A stretch of DNA of 28,092 nucleotides from an uncultured Clostridia bacterium (lineage in GTDB: Bacteria > Bacillota > Clostridia > TANB77 > CAG-508): assembly GCA_948805675.1 (NCBI GenBank), contig CAQIBN010000015.1, positions 1-28,092 on the forward strand. The letters run 5' to 3'. Positions within the stretch are counted from its first letter, which is position 1. Each line of letters begins with the position of its first letter. Position numbers and translations under genes: made by a program. Under the pieces are notes generated by a model. The model worked only from the letters and a program-made list of their open reading frames with translations, had not been told where the DNA came from and did no database searches. Positions 24,345 through 28,092 of this stretch are shown here, one piece after another.

Positions 24345-24900
24345 TTTTAATTGTTCTCTTAAGTTAACTAGCTATATTATTTATGTATCCTATTTTTATT
24401 TTTCCACTGAATCACTTTTTTAATTTATTATTTATTTAAATAATCTTTATATTTTATTTAAGTTAATTTTTATTAATTATATTATTATATTCTAAAATTT
24501 CTTTCAAATTAACATTATTTATGATTGTTTTAATTTATTCTCTTAATTAACAATTTTTTATAATTTATGTGTCCTCTTTTTATTGAACTACTTTTTTATT
24601 TATTTAATCGTTTATTTAAATATTTTTTATATCTAAATTTGATTTTTATTAATTACCTTATTATTTTTTTAAATATTTTTCGAATTTATTTATTATTTCT
24701 ATTAATCTATTCTCTTAATTAATAAATCCTTATTATTTATGTATCCTTTTTTATTTTCTCATTGAATTACTTTTTTAATTATTTATAGTCTTTTTATATT
24801 TAATTTTATTTACTCTTTTTTATTAATTTATACCCCTAATTGAAGGTATTTTTTATTTAATAAATTTACTTCTAATGAATTTATTATATAATTAATTATA
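24345..24900. repeat. Degenerate tandem repeat, about three units of 172-184 bp
   Basis: The blocks TTCTCTTAA (24354, 24538, 24710), TTATG(T)RTCCT (24381, 24565, 24737) and a TGAATYACTTTTTTA-like block recur in the same order. Spacing is 184 then 172 bp for both of the first two blocks. Units have diverged a lot. There is no coding potential. Confidence 0.6.
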
Positions 24901-24962
24901 TTTATTTTTTTAAATATTCTACTATTTAATAACTGTTTCAAAATATTATAAATAATTATTTT

Positions 24963-25833
24963 TTATTTTAATACTCCATTTTGTAAATTATCCTTTATAT
25001 ACTTTTTCCCATATTTATATCCCTGTTCATAAAGATAATCTATTTTTTTATAGTCTAATAAAGATACATCAATAGTATTAATATTAATTAAACAATCTGC
25101 TCCTTCCAATTCATATACTGATAGCTCATGACATAATATATCTAAAGCATTATCTATAACATCAATTATATTTCTTTCTTCCTTATTTTTTATATCTTTC
25201 GAAAATACTACACTAATAACTTTATCTACACCTATTTCCTTTAACTCTTTCCATGGAATATTTTCTCTAATGCCTCCATCTATTAATTCTGTAGTATTAT
25301 ATTTATATGGTGAAAAAACACCAGGATAACTGCAACTTGCTCTAACGGCTTTCCATATTTCTATATTATTAATATATTTAATTTTATCTGAATAATTTCT
25401 ATTATCATTTTGTAGAGATGAAAAAATATATATTTCACCATTATTCAAATCTACACTTGGTATTAACAGACATTTTTTTATTTCTGAAATATTTTGTATA
25501 TTTTTTTCTTTACATGTTCTTTCCATTATTTTTTCTAATTTTCTTCCACTATTTAAACCATCAATAATAAATTTATTTTTTATAAAAATATTCATAATAC
25601 TTTTTAATATATTTCTTAAATCAAAAAGCTTAATCTGTTTACAATACTTTTTAAATATATTGTAAATTTCATCAGAAGAATATCCTATAGAATATAATGA
25701 TGCAACTATACTTCCTGAAGAAGTTCCAGATATATAATCAAACTCTATCTTCTCTTCTTCAAAAGCTTTTATAACTCCAATATGTGCTGCACCTTTAACT
25801 CCTCCACCGTGATAAACATAATCCTAATTTCAT
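24963..25833 (-). CDS. Patatin-like phospholipase, with +1 recoding at CGG
   Basis: In frame 0 from the ATG at 25833 (ribosome site AGGTGAG) the protein reads MKLGLCLS, then CGG, and stops four codons later. Skipping the C gives GGGVKGAAHIGVIKAFEEEKIEFDYISGTSSGSIVASLY and an open frame to 24963, 289 residues in all. Features: the oxyanion-hole GGGVKG, the nucleophile elbow GTSSGS, and the DGG dyad motif (ELIDGGIREN). The family hydrolyses acyl esters of phospholipids or other lipids and acts in the cytoplasm or at the membrane face. No signal peptide is seen. Without recoding only the part from an internal ATG at 25595 would be made, and it lacks the catalytic Ser region. It lies beside the AT-rich repeat tract with no operon partner. 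Confidence 0.85.
25807..25809 (-). other. In-frame CGG at the +1 frame break in the patatin-like gene
   Basis: Frame 0 reads TTA TCA CGG TGG AGG AGT TAA; the shifted frame reads TTA TCA (C) GGT GGA GGA GTT, encoding the S-GGG-V oxyanion loop. The extra base is the C at 25809. Confidence 0.78.
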
Positions 25834-26057
25834 AAATCTCACCTACATTATTAACGTTTATTATTAATAAAGTATATGTATGATATATATATATGGTTCA
25901 TTTTTTATAAATAATAATATATAATAACTTAATTTTTTGCTTAAAACTATTATTTAGTATCTTGTAAATTTATAAATCATTTATTAAAGTTTAATTATAA
26001 CAAGTTAGTAGTTTTGTATTTTTTATTATAAAATAAACTAATAATAAGGTAGTATAT

Positions 26058-26315
26058 ATGAGTGTAAGGAAATTAAATAATAAATATGCAAATGTAATAT
26101 CTGAATATGTAGAAAAATATAGAAAACAGCATGGTTTATCTAAATCAGATTTATGTAGAGAACTTTCACCACTTGGAATAAATATGTATAATAATTATAT
26201 TTATACAATTGAACATAACAAGAAAAGTGTAAAAGACTTTGAACTGTATGCACTTGCTAAAGTTCTAAATGTAACCCTTGATGATTTACTTAATAAAAAT
26301 AGATTTAAAGTTTAA
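26058..26315 (+). CDS. XRE-family HTH regulator
   Basis: The 85-residue protein is a single helix-turn-helix domain of Cro/CI type: VEKYRKQHGLSKSDLCRELSPLGINMYNNYIYTIEHNKKSVKDFELYALAKVLNVTLDDLL. The insert between helices 2 and 3 (PLGINMYNNYIY) is longer than usual and is seen in small regulators of integrative elements. The start follows AAGGTAG. It is divergent from the patatin gene by about 220 bp. On its right lies 500 bp without genes, then decayed mobile-element genes, so it is probably another survivor of that element. Confidence 0.82.
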   Translation: MSVRKLNNKYANVISEYVEKYRKQHGLSKSDLCRELSPLGINMYNNYIYTIEHNKKSVKDFELYALAKVLNVTLDDLLNKNRFKV

Positions 26316-26845
26316 TTATTATAGTTAATTTTATATACTAAAATATAATTTTTTTATAATAATCCACAATTTATATTCTTAGTGTTAATAAAACTGTCTT
26401 AAATCGCTTAAAACATTGATTACCTTAATTAAATAATTAGTACATTAAATAATTGATGTTCTACTTAAATATTTATTTTAATCTAGCCTTTATTTGTTTT
26501 AATTAAGTCTATATCAACAGTTATAGTAAAATACCTCTGAAATATTTTAACTTTTTCAACTTACTATTGTTTCGACCTTAATTTTACCTATTCTAGCTAA
26601 CTTTTATGCACCTTATTTAAAACCATAAAAAAAGCTGGTGCAAAACTCTTTTCAGGTGTTTTACCCCATCTATTGACATAGAGCAAAATAATTCAAAAAT
26701 AGCATTAGAGTGAATTTAATATTATATCATTTTTATGCAAATTTCTATAAATAAAAATATTAAATATTTCTATTGACAATTAATAGTTATTCTCCCATTT
26801 TTATAGATACTACCAACAAATATTAACTAATACATTCTTCAAACT
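26316..26845. other. Gene-free gap beside decayed element genes
   Basis: No open frame with a ribosome site is seen on either strand. The only clear structure is the terminator-like hairpin at 26627-26665. The gap is probably what is left of deleted mobile-element sequence. Confidence 0.4.
26627..26665 (-). terminator. Terminator-like hairpin after the decayed replication gene
   Basis: On the minus strand GGT-AAAAC pairs with GTTTT-GC-ACC with a small internal loop, and AGCTTTTTTT follows. It lies about 180 bp beyond the decayed replication gene and could be its original terminator. Confidence 0.5.
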
Positions 26846-27455
26846 TTACAGGTATATTATTGTCATATACCCTACTGTATCACCTTTTATTTCAGCCTTA
26901 TCAAGTATCTCTTGCCAATCGTCTATTTCCCTTAATGCTCTTTTCCTAACAAGCACATCTTTTGCAGTATTATAAATCCACTACATAACTGTATAATGTA
27001 ATGTTCACTTAATATTTCTGATTTTAAATCATTATACTCATAATCGTTCATATATACTTTATCTGCATATTTTACTTTTGACTCTTTTTGTTCTTGAGTG
27101 TGTGTTATTTTATTATTTAAGACAATTTTGCCCATACCTCACCTGTCAAAATTGTCTACACCTCTATGGACATTTTTGTCTATCCCCCCTTGCAAACTAT
27201 CTCTTATATAAATTCTTCTTTCTAAACTCATTTGTCTTTCATCTCTAATTAATTCTACCTTTATATATCCTAATCTTTCTAAATTACTTAACCAGCTAGT
27301 AATTGTTCTAACATCACAATCATATAGTTTAGAAAAATAATTATTTCCTACATAACAATATCCATATACATTTTTTCAGTAGCTTTTAATCTGTTACCAT
27401 ATTGCAAATCAACAGGTATAATAGAGTAAGAATTAGGTGTTATACTATCATTCAC
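26846..27455 (-). pseudogene. Decayed replication-type (HTH/DnaD-like) protein gene
   Basis: Pieces of one protein lie in successive frames on the minus strand. First NDSITPNSYSIIPVDLQYGNRLKATEKMY (a typical start of HTH replication proteins of phages and integrative elements), then a loss of about 10 codons and GYCYVGNNYFSKLYDCDVRTITSWLSNLERLGYIKVELI (winged helix), then VKYADKVYMNDYEYNDLKSEILSEHYI, and finally TAKDVLVRKRALREIDDWQEILDKAEIKGDTVGY. In-frame stops and shifts separate the pieces, and none of these breaks involves CGG. It is therefore a genuine relic, a useful contrast with the CGG breaks elsewhere in the window. The family name is assigned from memory and is approximate. Confidence 0.55.
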
Positions 27456-27573
27456 ATCTTCTATTTTTCTCCTTTCCTGCAAGTATACAAGCATAAAGTA
27501 TAAGACTTATATTAGCACCTAAAAATAAGCCTATTAATAAGCAAACTATCCACATCTTTATTATTTCTTTCAC
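27448..27573 (-). CDS. Small single-pass membrane protein (mobile-element type)
   Basis: A 41-residue frame (GTG start at 27573; start uncertain, with no clear ribosome site) gives a short basic N-terminus, one membrane segment (MWIVCLLIGLFLGANISLILYACI) and a charged tail (GKEKNRRCE). Such small proteins (DUF3789-like) often precede the HTH replication gene in clostridial integrative elements, and here it overlaps the start of the decayed replication gene by 8 bases. Function unknown. It may no longer be expressed. Confidence 0.4.
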   Translation of the reverse strand: MKEIIKMWIVCLLIGLFLGANISLILYACILAGKEKNRRCE

Positions 27574-27856
27574 TTTTTTATTAATTATTTTACAAAAAAA
27601 AGCCTCTTTAACATAAACTGTAATAAGACTGATAATATTTTATTTTTTAATTATATTACTATCTATATAAAACAAATTTTACATTCTTTCAAAAAAGCTC
27701 AAAAAAAGCACTAGATTTTCTCTAATGCCATATGATTTCATATTATCTTTTCTGTCTTTTTTTCGTCTTCTAAATGTTTTTAAATAGATTCATAACATCT
27801 TTATCAAATCAATTTTTGGACAGAAAAAAGTGAACATTCACACATTTTTATATTCT

Positions 27857-27948
27857 TGGCGGAGAATGAGGGATTTGAACCCTCGCGGCCCTAAGCGAAC
27901 CCTAACAGTTTAGCAAACTGTCCCCTTCAACCACTTGGGTAATTCTCC
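27857..27948 (-). tRNA. tRNA-Ser (GCT)
   Basis: The 92-nt gene reads GGAGAAT...ATTCTCC-G-CCA with an encoded CCA end. The anticodon arm is ACAGT-TTGCTAA-ACTGT, anticodon GCT. A long variable arm (class II) and a T arm GAGGG-TTCAAAT-CCCTC are present. It reads AGC and AGU serine codons. Confidence 0.95.
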
Positions 27949-28000
27949 TTATATTTTAATACGGAAGTTAAAGTTTTTTAAACCAACCTCCGAAATTATT

Positions 28001-28092
<92 letters not shown>

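Overview
The window looks like chromosomal DNA of a very AT-rich, endospore-forming Firmicute of the Clostridia, probably close to Peptostreptococcaceae. The evidence is extreme AT bias, strong Shine-Dalgarno sites, sporulation genes (spoIIR, spmA, spmB, a GerMN protein, a Spo0A-type effector domain, an AbrB-type regulator) and a clostridial 2-hydroxyacyl-CoA dehydratase-type activase. The genus cannot be fixed from sequence alone.

Layout. 1-280: debris of a mobile element (M23 peptidase fragment joined to an integrase-like fragment). 282-3144: a signalling locus with a GHKL (AgrC-like) membrane kinase, a 17-residue peptide gene with an almost ideal ribosome binding site and its own terminator, a response regulator with a Spo0A-type DNA-binding domain, and a divergent XRE regulator. 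3566-10722: minus-strand housekeeping and sporulation-type genes (M18 aminopeptidase, LysM/M14 peptidase, phosphohexomutase, UDP-sugar pyrophosphorylase, an unknown protein). Three copies of a 172-bp hairpin-containing repeat lie among them, each abutting a terminator. 10909-14518: spoIIR, then murA, a YycJ-like MBL protein and rlmH. 14536-18933: a small structured element, spmA-spmB, an AbrB-type gene with a Spo0A box, rsmI, a TrmN6-like methylase, a small protein and a GerMN protein. 19173-23500: one giant activase gene. 23538-24962: a 1.4-kb, very T-rich gene-free tract with degenerate tandem repeats. 24963-27573: a patatin-like phospholipase, an XRE regulator and decayed mobile-element genes. 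27857-28092: two tRNA-Ser genes.

The most striking observation is about decoding. Four conserved genes (spmB, trmN6-like, the activase twice, patatin) carry a +1 frame break. All five breaks have the same form: one extra C at a codon boundary directly before a conserved GGN glycine codon, so the ribosome meets an in-frame CGG. By hand scan, no other in-frame CGG occurs in any gene of the window, whereas about ten out-of-frame CGG trinucleotides in coding strands leave frames intact. CGT, CGC and CGA are used as arginine. The simplest reading is that CGG is an unassigned (or extremely slow) codon here and that ribosomes bypass its first base, reading GGN as Gly. Systematic sequencing error must be excluded, but these are not homopolymer errors.

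The signalling locus is the second point of interest: a peptide, a sensor kinase and a Spo0A-like regulator without AgrB, with tandem 10-bp Spo0A-box-like repeats in the regulator promoter and a similar tandem at the AbrB-type promoter.
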